The notes beneath the pieces are model-generated. The model made no database searches and was not told the DNA's origin. It saw only the letters and a program-made list of their open reading frames with translations. 58,726 nt of DNA. It comes from Candidatus Zixiibacteriota bacterium (GTDB taxonomy: Bacteria > Zixibacteria > MSB-5A5 > GN15 > FEB-12). The position numbers and the translations under genes were made by a program. Positions 8,282-18,432 of the stretch are shown piece by piece (position 1 is the stretch's first letter; the number at the start of each line of letters is the position of its first letter). Location of the stretch: contig CP070674.1 in NCBI GenBank assembly GCA_020351995.1, positions 803,862-862,587 on the forward strand. Reading direction: 5' to 3'.

Positions 8282-9607
8282 ATGCGAAGACTATTGTTCC
8301 TGGCTTTTTTGCTTATTCCCATAGCGCTTTCTCCCGGCCTTAGGGCACAGGTCGATGACGACGACGTCCGCCGGTTTTACTTCGACACGATAAGTGGTGA
8401 GTACCAGGCCACACCGATTGGTGTCGATGATATGAAATACATCGGCAACCGTTACATAACACACGAAGACTCCGTCTTAATGTACTACACGACGCGAATA
8501 GTACAGAGTGATATCGATTTCTACGCCGATTTCGAACTTGTCCCGCTGGACAGCTTCTTTCTCAAGACCTATGAAATAAACGAGATGTCGGTACTCGGCT
8601 GGCGCAGGCTGGGCGCCGATTTGCTCGTCAAGCTGGAGGCTGAGTTTCCCGCCGACAAACTCCGGGTCAGGTGGCGGCTCTATGACACCATCAAGCAGCA
8701 GCAATTCGCCCGGGGAGTGCTCGAGCGGTCAAAGGTAGACTGGCGTATTCTGGGCCACGAAATATCCAACGCGGTAGTGCACACTCTCACCGGCGAGGCT
8801 GGCATTTTTCTCACCAAGATTGCCTATTGCAAAGAGGTCGGGGAAGGAAAAGAGATTTTTATCGCCGATTACGATGGGGCTAACGAGAAGCAGCTTACTT
8901 CAACCGAATCGATAAATATTTCGCCGTGCTTTTCCCCTGATAAGGATGAGCTTTACTTCACCAGCTACATGCGCGGTGACCCACAACTGTTCAAGGTGAA
9001 CATCAACAATCTGGAGATAACCCAGGTAGCCAAGTACGACGGCATTGTTGCTGCTCCGGCCATATCCCCGGACGGCAACAAGATCGCTTGTGTCCTGTCG
9101 AAGGACGGCAATTCCGAGATCTATGTATTGGATCTCAAGGGACGGGTTATTAAACGCCTGACACGCCATCAGGCCATTGACACGGCTCCAACCTGGTCGC
9201 CGGACGGCAGGATGATCGCGTTCTCCTCGGATCGCAGCGGTTCGCCCCAAATCTACCTGATGGACTCCGACGGTCTGAACGTCCAACGGTTGACCTACCA
9301 GGGCGGCTACAACGACTCTCCTATCTGGTCAAGCAGGGCGGACCGGATCACCTTTGTCAGCCGCACCAAGTACGGCCGATTCGACCTGGCTTCAATAGAT
9401 ACTTCCGGTATAGACTACCGGATAATGACCGAGGTCGGGCAAAACGAGAATCCTCACTTTTCCCCCGATGGGAAACACATTATCTTCTCTTCAACGAGGC
9501 TGGGGCCGCGAGATATCTTCACCATGGACATTACCGGACGGAACCAGAGCCGGCTGACACGCTCGGGCAGATGCTCCAACCCGGTCTGGGGGCCTGCAAG
9601 AAAGTAG
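8282..9607 (+). CDS. tolB: TolB periplasmic beta-propeller protein
   Basis: A 441-aa protein with a signal peptide (LLFLAFLLIPIALSPGLRAQ), an N-terminal alpha/beta domain (about 25-185), then a six-bladed PD40/WD40-like propeller. Repeats with the pattern SPDGxxIAFxSDRxGxxxIYxMD are clear, for example SPDGRMIAFSSDRSGSPQIY and SPDGKHIIFSSTRLGPRDIF. TolB binds Pal and the TolA arm in Gram-negative bacteria. Seven bases separate it from the TolA/TonB-like gene. A 207-base gap with its own promoter then separates it from pal. Confidence 0.9.
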   Translation: MRRLLFLAFLLIPIALSPGLRAQVDDDDVRRFYFDTISGEYQATPIGVDDMKYIGNRYITHEDSVLMYYTTRIVQSDIDFYADFELVPLDSFFLKTYEINEMSVLGWRRLGADLLVKLEAEFPADKLRVRWRLYDTIKQQQFARGVLERSKVDWRILGHEISNAVVHTLTGEAGIFLTKIAYCKEVGEGKEIFIADYDGANEKQLTSTESINISPCFSPDKDELYFTSYMRGDPQLFKVNINNLEITQVAKYDGIVAAPAISPDGNKIACVLSKDGNSEIYVLDLKGRVIKRLTRHQAIDTAPTWSPDGRMIAFSSDRSGSPQIYLMDSDGLNVQRLTYQGGYNDSPIWSSRADRITFVSRTKYGRFDLASIDTSGIDYRIMTEVGQNENPHFSPDGKHIIFSSTRLGPRDIFTMDITGRNQSRLTRSGRCSNPVWGPARK

Positions 9608-9719
9608 GTGGACCGCCCGGGGAGATTTTCAGGAAAAGAAATTGGGTTTTCGTCGGATCTCTCGCTTGGGGGTAGAATGTGAAAAGGGCGAGTACGAGCA
9701 AAAAAAAGCCTTTTTTATA

Positions 9720-9748
9720 TTGACCGTAAAATCGTCATAATTTAGATT
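9720..9748 (+). promoter_or_regulatory. Putative promoter of pal
   Basis: TTGACC at 9720-9725, 17 bases, TAGATT at 9743-9748. This would allow pal-cpoB to be expressed apart from the upstream tol genes; Pal is normally made in large excess. Confidence 0.5.
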
Positions 9749-9814
9749 GGCAAAACGATATAGGGATATATTGAGGAAACAAACATTTAACGTCCTTCCG
9801 GGAGGTTGATGATC

Positions 9815-10324
9815 ATGAAAAAAATGGCAGTTTTGATGCTGGTGGCCATGATAGCCGTTATTATCACGGGATGTCCTGAAAAACCACCACCGCCCCCGCC
9901 CGAAGAGCCTGTGGAAGTGGCTCCGCCGGTCGAGAAAGATACGACACCCGCTCCTGCACCACCACCTCCGAAACCAAAACTGACAGAACAGCAACTTCAG
10001 ACAGTATACTTCGATTTTGACAAATATAACCTGCGTCCGGATGCAAAGGCCAGTCTCGATGCCAACTTCGCCTTGCTGCAGGAATTCCCGGATGTGATTC
10101 TTAAGATTGAAGGACACTGCGACGAGCGCGGAACCATTGAATACAACCTTTCACTTGGTGAAAAGAGAGCCAAGGCCACCGTAGACTATCTGGTAGGATT
10201 GGGAATTGACCCGGGACGGATGTCGGCTATCAGCTACGGAAAGGAACGGCCGGTCGATCCAGGCCATGACGAAGTGGCCTGGGCCAAGAACAGACGGGCC
10301 GAGTTCCGTATCATTTCGCAATAA
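9815..10324 (+). CDS. pal: Peptidoglycan-associated lipoprotein Pal
   Basis: A 169-aa lipoprotein. I start at ATG 9815, 9 bases after GGGAGG, rather than TTG 9806, so the signal peptide reads MKKMAVLMLVAMIAVIITGC with the lipidated Cys at residue 20. A proline-rich linker follows (residues 24-60), then an OmpA-like peptidoglycan-binding domain with the hallmark VYFDFDKYNLRPDAKASLD, IEGHCDERGTIEYNLSLGEK and RAKATVDYL. The Asp and Arg that grip diaminopimelate are inside CDERG and the final NRRAEF motif. Anchors the outer membrane to the wall in partnership with TolB. Confidence 0.93.
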   Translation: MKKMAVLMLVAMIAVIITGCPEKPPPPPPEEPVEVAPPVEKDTTPAPAPPPPKPKLTEQQLQTVYFDFDKYNLRPDAKASLDANFALLQEFPDVILKIEGHCDERGTIEYNLSLGEKRAKATVDYLVGLGIDPGRMSAISYGKERPVDPGHDEVAWAKNRRAEFRIISQ

Positions 10325-10344
10325 ACGTCGCAAGGTGTTTACCT

Positions 10345-11148
10345 ATGCTGACTTTAAGAAATAAATACACGGCCGCCACATTAATTGTGGCGGTTATGTT
10401 TATGGGTCTCGGCCTGAGCGGCTGCTGCACCAAAAGGCAGTTGGACGAGCTCGGGGCCGAAGTGCGCGATTTGAAGACACAGAACCTGACAACTCAGCAG
10501 ATAGTGGCCAGAATGGATTCCACTATTGTGGCGGGGGCCGATGCCAATAACAAATTGCGCAACGATGTTTCCATAACAGTCAGTGACCTGCAGCGGCAGA
10601 TGGACATGTTGCTGGAAAACTACAATCAGCTTCTGGCGCAGATTCAGCAACTGAATCTGCAACCAGTAACCCATGTTATCCGAAGTTCTCCAGGAGCACA
10701 GGAGCCTACCTCGGCCACTGTCACCCAGGAGGAGCCCGGTACTCAAACTCAGGCGCCGGTTGAGCCTCCCAGAATCGACTGCGGCGCCGCTTACGATGAG
10801 TCATTCATCTTGGTCCGCCAGGGTGAGTATGATCGGGCCATCGAGAATTTCGATAACTACATTGCTCAGTGTCCCGGACACGAATCAGTGGAGTTCGCCT
10901 ATTATTGGCTCGGAGAGTGCTATTATGCCCAGGAGAAGTATGTCGACGCTATCAATATGTTCGAGTATTTGCTTGAGAACTACAAATCCTCGGTGAAAGC
11001 CAGCAGCGCTCTTTATAAGGTCGGGCGGTCCCAGCAGGAGCTCGGCAAGGTAGATCAGGCCAAGGCGACATATCAGCGTGTTATAGACGACTATCCCGGG
11101 TCGCTTGAAGACAGCCAGGCCAGGGAACGACTAAAAGATCTGCAATGA
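10345..11148 (+). CDS. cpoB: CpoB/YbgF-like lipoprotein with TPR repeats
   Basis: A 267-aa lipoprotein: signal peptide with lipobox LGLSGC near residue 27, a coiled-coil region at about 30-95 (LDELGAEVRDLKTQNLTTQQ), a Pro/Thr/Gln linker, and tetratricopeptide repeats at about 150-265 (YDESFILVRQGEYDRAIENF, AYYWLGECYYAQEKYVDAI, ALYKVGRSQQELGKVDQAKA). Family members close the tol operon and coordinate Tol with wall synthesis. E. coli CpoB is not a lipoprotein, while this one has a Cys right after the signal peptide. Its TGA overlaps the next ORF start by 4 bases. Confidence 0.85.
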   Translation: MLTLRNKYTAATLIVAVMFMGLGLSGCCTKRQLDELGAEVRDLKTQNLTTQQIVARMDSTIVAGADANNKLRNDVSITVSDLQRQMDMLLENYNQLLAQIQQLNLQPVTHVIRSSPGAQEPTSATVTQEEPGTQTQAPVEPPRIDCGAAYDESFILVRQGEYDRAIENFDNYIAQCPGHESVEFAYYWLGECYYAQEKYVDAINMFEYLLENYKSSVKASSALYKVGRSQQELGKVDQAKATYQRVIDDYPGSLEDSQARERLKDLQ

Positions 11149-11675
11149 CCGTCAATACGATAGGCTTAACGATATCTACCCCGACCGAACCCATTTTACC
11201 CGGTCGGGGTTTTTATCAGCTTGAAGAAGAAGCCCTTTTCATTCAGGTGGGCCCGTTCGTCAGCAGCAGAAGATTTTACTCCTACCTCGAAGGTACCGGT
11301 ATCTTGCTCCATTTCGACCGGCACGGTCGGCTAATATTCGTCGAGATCGAGATGGCTCGCAGACACTGGAGGTTAAACCCCCATTTGAAAGCCCCGACAG
11401 TCGTGGAGCCGGCCGACATTCGCTGGCTCAATTTCCGTAATTCGATTAAGCCCCCAAGAATCGAGACTAATGCCCGCCGAACGGTTGTAAAGCTCTCTTT
11501 CGAAGATACGGTTGAGGCCCGCAGTTACTATGCTGCCGATTCCGTAATAGTGCAATCGGATCCGTCGGACCGCCTTTGCGCCCTGTGGGTCACCGACATT
11601 ACCGATGATATCGCGGGGCAAGAGATCGGTTTTTTCCGAAAAAAATCCCGAGCAAAACAGTCCTATTATTCCTAA
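11145..11675 (+). CDS. Hypothetical protein coupled to cpoB; 5' end holds a terminator
   Basis: A 176-aa soluble protein with no motif I recognise. It begins at the ATG inside the ATGA overlap with cpoB, the usual sign of translational coupling. Residues about 22-75 (FYQLEEEALFIQVGPFVSSR ...) look like a real beta-rich domain, and the C-terminal part includes RTVVKLSFEDTVEARSYYAAD. Bases 11178-11214, coding for residues about 12-23, form a textbook intrinsic terminator, so either the gene is read only when the hairpin is bypassed or the true start lies downstream. No better start codon with a Shine-Dalgarno is visible. Confidence 0.6.
   Translation: MTVNTIGLTISTPTEPILPGRGFYQLEEEALFIQVGPFVSSRRFYSYLEGTGILLHFDRHGRLIFVEIEMARRHWRLNPHLKAPTVVEPADIRWLNFRNSIKPPRIETNARRTVVKLSFEDTVEARSYYAADSVIVQSDPSDRLCALWVTDITDDIAGQEIGFFRKKSRAKQSYYS
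11178..11214 (+). terminator. Intrinsic terminator inside the start of the hypothetical ORF
   Basis: A 10-base stem, ACCCCGACCG with CGGTCGGGGT, a 13-base loop, then TTTTT at 11210-11214. It lies 30 bases after the cpoB stop and probably ends most tol-pal transcripts. Because it overlaps an ORF start it could act as an attenuator. Confidence 0.8.
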
Positions 11676-11729
11676 CTTGTACAGCTAAATCCAATTTTAA
11701 TCTTGACTTTGTCCCTCAAAAGGCAAAAT

Positions 11730-11764
11730 ATTCCCTATTGTACCAACAGGTACATTTTGGGAAT
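11730..11764 (+). promoter_or_regulatory. Bipartite inverted repeat upstream of secreted-protein genes
   Basis: Inner half-sites TGTACC and GGTACA around AACA, and outer half-sites ATTCCC and GGGAAT. The outer pair is offset by one base, so the whole is an imperfect 35-base stem. It lies about 70 bases upstream of the sigma-54-like promoter, the usual distance for an enhancer-binding site; the role is inference. Confidence 0.4.
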
Positions 11765-11831
11765 GCTCGGAGGACTGACAAAAGATACTAACCGTTTGTT
11801 ACTTAATGGATTATTACCGCTTCTGGTTGAC

Positions 11832-11847
11832 TGGCACGAGTTTTGTA
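11832..11847 (+). promoter_or_regulatory. Putative sigma-54 (RpoN) promoter
   Basis: TGGCACGAGTTTTGTA matches the sigma-54 consensus TGGCACG-N4-TTGCW at all positions except one (the -12 GC is GT). The -24 GG and -12 G are 10 bases apart, as required. Predicted start near 11858, about 50 bases before the ATG at 11907, which has the strong Shine-Dalgarno ACGGAGG. Confidence 0.5.
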
Positions 11848-11906
11848 GCTACTCTTATCGAGTTCGATAACGAAGAACATTAAGCCTTATTTTACGGAGG
11901 TTAGAG

Positions 11907-12368
11907 ATGAAAAACGCAACAAGGCTTTTCACACTCATTACACTGGTTATCGCCAGCTTGTTCCTGTTTGGAACGGCTTACGCCAGTAATGGTCAGGGCC
12001 AGGGCGAAGGGTTCGTGGACCTGAATGGCGATGGCTTCAACGACAACGCGAACGCACCGGACGACGACGGCGACGGAATCCCGAACTGCATCGACGAGGA
12101 CTATGTTTCTGGGGACGGGGAAGGTTCAGCCAACAAGGGCGAAAACGCAAATGCCTACAGTTACAGCAATGCCAACGAGTATGCGGAGCAGCTGAAGAAC
12201 GACCATGAGCTTAAGTATTTGCTCTTTAACGTGCGCAAGGCTGAGTTCAAGGGAGAAGTTCCCGAAGTGCACGGCAGCTGGGGTGACTCCGGCGAGGCCA
12301 ACCTTAATCCGGAGTGGAGCGAAACAAGTGGTCCGGCACAAGACGTCGGCCACAAGGGCAATAAGTAA
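11907..12368 (+). CDS. Small secreted acidic protein with thrombospondin-3-like calcium repeats
   Basis: A 153-aa protein with a clear signal peptide (LFTLITLVIASLFLFGTAYAS). The mature part has Asp/Gly-rich calcium-binding repeats of the thrombospondin type 3 style (VDLNGDGFNDNANAPDDDGD, then GIPNCID). The remainder is polar, low in hydrophobics, with Asn/Ser/Tyr-rich sequence (ENANAYSYSNANEY), and ends GHKGNK. It is the first gene behind the sigma-54-like promoter and has a paralogue 45 bases downstream. Likely a surface or matrix calcium-binding protein; the exact role is unknown. Confidence 0.75.
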   Translation: MKNATRLFTLITLVIASLFLFGTAYASNGQGQGEGFVDLNGDGFNDNANAPDDDGDGIPNCIDEDYVSGDGEGSANKGENANAYSYSNANEYAEQLKNDHELKYLLFNVRKAEFKGEVPEVHGSWGDSGEANLNPEWSETSGPAQDVGHKGNK

Positions 12369-12412
12369 GTAGGTTAGAGAGAATCTGTTGTCAAAGCTGA
12401 TGGAGGTCTGAA

Positions 12413-12811
12413 ATGAAATTCTCAACCAGAATCCTGACTCTTCTGATTGCTGTTCTGTTTCTCTTTGGAACCGCCGTTTACGCCGGAAACGACAATGCTG
12501 AACGCACTGCTTTTGTCGACCTTAATGGTGACGGCATTAATGACAACATGAAAGACGGCAACGGTGACGGAATCCCGGATCGCCTGGAAGCTGATCTGGA
12601 AGCAGGCGATGACGGTAATACCTACATGAATGCAAGCCAGTCAAAGGAACAGGTTGCGGAACAATACCAGCTGACGTTCCACTGGCGCACCCACGAAATG
12701 TCCAAAGAGCTCTTCCAGTACCAGTATGGTGGTACTATCGGTGATGGGGGCCAAGTTAACCAGAACTCTTCCAATGGTTCTGGAGACACCGGTAACAAAG
12801 GCGGAAAATAA
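12413..12811 (+). CDS. Paralogue: small secreted acidic protein with calcium-binding repeats
   Basis: A 132-aa relative of the preceding gene: same signal peptide style (LTLLIAVLFLFGTAVYAG), same first repeat (FVDLNGDGINDNMKDGNGDG, IPDRLE), and a similar C-terminal tail (TGNKGGK, compared with GHKGNK). The middle differs. The shared ends with a divergent middle suggest tandem duplication followed by change. The ATG has GGAGG 9 bases upstream. Co-transcribed with the first copy; the two probably act together or in alternate forms. Confidence 0.75.
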   Translation: MKFSTRILTLLIAVLFLFGTAVYAGNDNAERTAFVDLNGDGINDNMKDGNGDGIPDRLEADLEAGDDGNTYMNASQSKEQVAEQYQLTFHWRTHEMSKELFQYQYGGTIGDGGQVNQNSSNGSGDTGNKGGK

Positions 12812-12834
12812 CCAGTGTCAGTTAGCAATTTGGG

Positions 12835-12856
12835 GATGGCGGCTTCGGCCGCCATC
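12835..12856 (+). terminator. Strong hairpin with TTCG tetraloop, no T-run
   Basis: Nine-base perfect stem GATGGCGGC / GCCGCCATC around TTCG, a very stable tetraloop. There is no U-tract, so it may stabilise the 3' end of the paired secreted-protein mRNA or act as a weak terminator; the barrel gene starts 36 bases later. Confidence 0.5.
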
Positions 12857-12891
12857 TTCGCATTAAGGTTCTTTTCAAATGGAAAATTGCG

Positions 12892-16070
<3,179 letters not shown>

Positions 16071-16161
16071 TTTTATACCCCCTGTTCTTTTATTTCGGAT
16101 AAAATGAACCGATGCACTACATATTGAATGTAGCTGTTGTCAAACAGAGGGTAAGTGCGAA

Positions 16162-17100
16162 ATGTCGCGTTATATGAAAAGATTTGTTTACGCCTCGCTG
16201 TTTTACCTCGGGCTGGCGGCGATTTTCGGAATTCTGGACGGCACCATCGACCTTGGCTATTTCGGAACCTTTGCTCATACCCACTTTAGCCTGCTGGGTT
16301 TTATGGCAATGATAGTCTTTGGAATCGGCTATTTCATTCTTCCCCGCTTTAACGGTACGGAACTTCGATATGAGAGCTGGGTCGCGGTACACTTTTGGCT
16401 GGCCAACGTCAGCCTGATCGGATTAGTTCTTTTTCGGGGCCTGGCGGTGGAAACCGGCAACTCAACCTATCATGGACTGTTCATTGCCTCAGCAGCAATC
16501 CAGGTGCTTTCAATATTTATGTTTGTGGTTAATATCTGGATATCGCTCACACCCGCGAAGAAGACAGCCGAAGTCCCGACCGCTGGTCAGCGGGGAGCAA
16601 CATCCAAACCGGGGTCATTTGCGGTCGGCGAGAAGCGTCTTACCGTGAATGCGGACTCCCCTATCGCTTCCCTGGTCGATGCCCTTCCTTCGCTAAAGGA
16701 TGTCCTGGTACAAAGCGGACTGACTCCGCTGGCGATGCCGGGCCATATTGACCGGGTCAGGGCTAACCGGGTGACTCTTGGAACCGCCGCACGCAATCAT
16801 GGGCTCGATCTGACTTCTGTCATAGCGGCCGTAACCACCGAACTCAAACGTAACGGCTTTTCCGTTGACAGTAACGGTGCCGGCTCCCTGTCCGCCGACA
16901 CCGGAAACCTGTCGGCATCAACCCTGATCGGCGAGGTGATTCGCGACTACCCCGAGACCAGGGCGGTATTTCTGAAGCATTTCGGTACGGGCTGTTTCGA
17001 TTGCCCGGGACAGGCCTATGAGTCAATTGATATGGCCTGCCGCATGCACGGCGTCGATACCCAGACCTTTCTCGATGAACTGATAGCGACGGTGCGTTAG
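16162..17100 (+). CDS. Oxidase-like membrane protein fused to two DUF1858 domains
   Basis: A 312-aa protein. Four transmembrane helices cover residues about 5-130. The second starts with HTHFSLLGFMAMIVFGIGYF followed by ILPR, and the third holds VHFWLANVSLIGLVLFRG; the His arrangement and the LPR end resemble subunit-I-like helices of heme-copper oxidases or NO reductases. A hydrophilic linker leads to two DUF1858 domains: the first (about 165-230) lacks the cysteines, the second (about 255-312) keeps FGTGCFDCPGQAYESI with the CxxC redox pair. DUF1858 is found near hybrid-cluster and nitrosative stress proteins. It may sense or handle NO or redox state; this is inference. GAGGG precedes the ATG. 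Confidence 0.75.
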   Translation: MSRYMKRFVYASLFYLGLAAIFGILDGTIDLGYFGTFAHTHFSLLGFMAMIVFGIGYFILPRFNGTELRYESWVAVHFWLANVSLIGLVLFRGLAVETGNSTYHGLFIASAAIQVLSIFMFVVNIWISLTPAKKTAEVPTAGQRGATSKPGSFAVGEKRLTVNADSPIASLVDALPSLKDVLVQSGLTPLAMPGHIDRVRANRVTLGTAARNHGLDLTSVIAAVTTELKRNGFSVDSNGAGSLSADTGNLSASTLIGEVIRDYPETRAVFLKHFGTGCFDCPGQAYESIDMACRMHGVDTQTFLDELIATVR

Positions 17101-17110
17101 GCACCGTCGC
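17086..17110. terminator. Hairpin with stop codon in its loop, shared by convergent genes
   Basis: Perfect 10-base stem GCGACGGTGC / GCACCGTCGC; the loop GTTAG contains the TAG of the DUF1858 gene. It lies between convergent genes and can act on both strands. No long U-tract, so efficiency is uncertain. Confidence 0.55.
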
Positions 17111-17127
17111 CGAAAATTGTCGTTCGC

Positions 17128-17718
17128 CTATAGCCGGTCGATCTTTCTCTCGAGGTCTTTCAGGGCACGGGCCAAACGATCAACCTTTTTCTCCAGCTTC
17201 TTCAAATCAGCCTGCTTGGCAACGTTGATGGATTTGATGATCCTGTGGAATTCCTTCGAGGTCTTGTCGGCCCCTTTTGACACCCGCTCCCTCAGTTGGG
17301 CGGTGGATTTCTCCGCTTTTTCCAGCAGTTCCATAACCGCTTTCTTGCGGTCCGATTTGTCCAACTCGCCTTTCTTGATCAATTCATCGATAACCTTTTC
17401 GGCCTTGGCTTTGGTTACCTGAATGGCGCCGATGGACGCCAGTACCGTGTTCTTGAGTACGGACATGGACTTGTCACCTCCTATTGTGATTATTCTGCGA
17501 AACAGTTCCTTGGATTCTTTGATTTCGTCCCAGGAGGACGCCTCGGATAACATGACCTTGCCCAGAACGGTCAGGGTGATGTCTTTTCCGGAGGCGTTGT
17601 CAATAACCTTGACGTCGGCGCCGCCCTTTACCATGGCGGCCAGGTCCGCCTGGGTTATGGTCCGGCTTTCCTCGCAGTCGTACAGACGCCTGTTTCTATG
17701 CCTCTTGATAATTCTCAT
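17128..17718 (-). CDS. PhaR-like regulator fused to phasin-like coiled coil
   Basis: A 196-aa protein. The first 60 residues match the PHB/PHA accumulation regulator N-domain (MRIIKRHRNRRLYDCEESRT, ITQADLAAMVKGG), used by PhaR to bind polyhydroxyalkanoate and DNA. From about residue 85 it is a long Lys/Glu-rich helix, coiled coil at the end (LKKLEKKVDRLARALKDLER), like PhaF/PhaI-type granule-associated proteins. No PHA synthase or depolymerase is in the window. It has a perfect sigma-70 promoter with the start codon 8 bases after the -10, and a dyad between -35 and -10, suggesting autorepression. It is a lone gene facing the DUF1858 gene. Confidence 0.8.
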   Translation of the reverse strand: MRIIKRHRNRRLYDCEESRTITQADLAAMVKGGADVKVIDNASGKDITLTVLGKVMLSEASSWDEIKESKELFRRIITIGGDKSMSVLKNTVLASIGAIQVTKAKAEKVIDELIKKGELDKSDRKKAVMELLEKAEKSTAQLRERVSKGADKTSKEFHRIIKSINVAKQADLKKLEKKVDRLARALKDLERKIDRL

Positions 17719-17726
17719 ACACCATT

Positions 17727-17755
17727 ATTATAGTGCACTGCACCATAAATGTCAA
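17727..17755 (-). promoter_or_regulatory. Perfect consensus sigma-70 promoter of the PhaR-like gene
   Basis: On the minus strand: TTGACA (17750-17755), exactly 17 bases, TATAAT (17727-17732). The ATG follows after only 8 bases, AATGGTGT, which is not a Shine-Dalgarno. Expected transcript start is at or just before the ATG. Confidence 0.85.
17733..17743 (-). promoter_or_regulatory. Dyad operator between -35 and -10
   Basis: GTGCA-C-TGCAC, a 5-1-5 inverted repeat filling the promoter spacer next to the -10 box. PhaR proteins are known to bind TGC-rich dyads at their own and phasin promoters, so autorepression is a reasonable guess. Confidence 0.45.
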
Positions 17756-17794
17756 ACAAAAAAGCGGGAGATGTTGCCGTCGCATTGGTGGGCA

Positions 17795-18196
17795 CTAGTG
17801 TTTGCCGGTTGACATCAGTACGATACTGACGATTTCGAGGAGTCTTTCGCAGGAAAACGGCTTCTTGATAAACATGTCGCCACCCGACTTGAAGGAGCGG
17901 CCCATATCATCGGAGCGGTCTTTGCCCGTAAGGAAGATGATCGGCACGTTGGAGAATTCCGGGTCCTGTTTTAGGGCCTGACAGATATCGTAGCCGTCGA
18001 CGCCCGGCATCATTATGTCCAGCAGAATGACATCGGGTTTGAAGGTCCGGGCCTTTTCAATGGCCTTACCTGGCTCGTTTTCGATTTGAACCTTGAATCC
18101 GTTTTCTGTCAAGAACGTTTCGACGATTTCTGTAATTTCCGGTTCGTCATCGACGACCAGAATTTTGGCGGTGGTGATGTCGATCTTATAAGACAT
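17795..18196 (-). CDS. Stand-alone response-regulator receiver domain
   Basis: A 133-aa CheY-like protein with only a receiver domain. Acidic pocket VVDDEPE at about 13-19, phosphoacceptor Asp in VILLDIMMPGVDGYD at about residue 60, conserved Thr in IFLTGKD, and Lys in IKKPF. No output domain, so it must act through partners such as a kinase or by protein contact; no histidine kinase is in the window. It lies 76 bases upstream of the PhaR-like gene on the same strand, but that gene has its own promoter. No Shine-Dalgarno is clear upstream of the ATG. Confidence 0.9.
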   Translation of the reverse strand: MSYKIDITTAKILVVDDEPEITEIVETFLTENGFKVQIENEPGKAIEKARTFKPDVILLDIMMPGVDGYDICQALKQDPEFSNVPIIFLTGKDRSDDMGRSFKSGGDMFIKKPFSCERLLEIVSIVLMSTGKH

Positions 18197-18395
18197 GCTA
18201 GCTCGGTTTTTGAATGTTCTTTATCGTGCTAAGTCTGTATTAATTGTCGGATTAACGCCTGAAAACTTAACTCGGCTCCGTAAGCAACACGCAAGTCCGG
18301 GCCCGACTCCCCCGTTTCCGATAAACCCTTGCTAATCAGGCCGTTGGCAGCCGAATAATACCCGGGTTGGCCCTACTTCGGCACGCTTATTTTAA

Positions 18396-18424
18396 TTGCC
18401 ATGTTCGGGGTGGATGGCTATCCT
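18396..18424 (+). promoter_or_regulatory. Promoter of smpB, close to the start codon
   Basis: TTGCCA at 18396-18401, 17 bases, TATCCT at 18419-18424. The -10 ends 8 bases before ATG 18433 and there is no Shine-Dalgarno next to that codon, so the mRNA is probably leaderless or nearly so. Confidence 0.55.
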
Positions 18425-18432
18425 ATCCAGTG

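Noticed and set aside
7627-8322. A 231-codon minus-strand frame across the TolA/TonB-like gene
   Set aside because: Antisense to a clear tol-operon member; composition is Arg/Leu-rich shadow sequence.
18367-18432. N-terminal extension of SmpB from a TTG at 18367
   Set aside because: It would add 22 residues not found in the family and cross the predicted promoter; ATG 18433 fits homologues.
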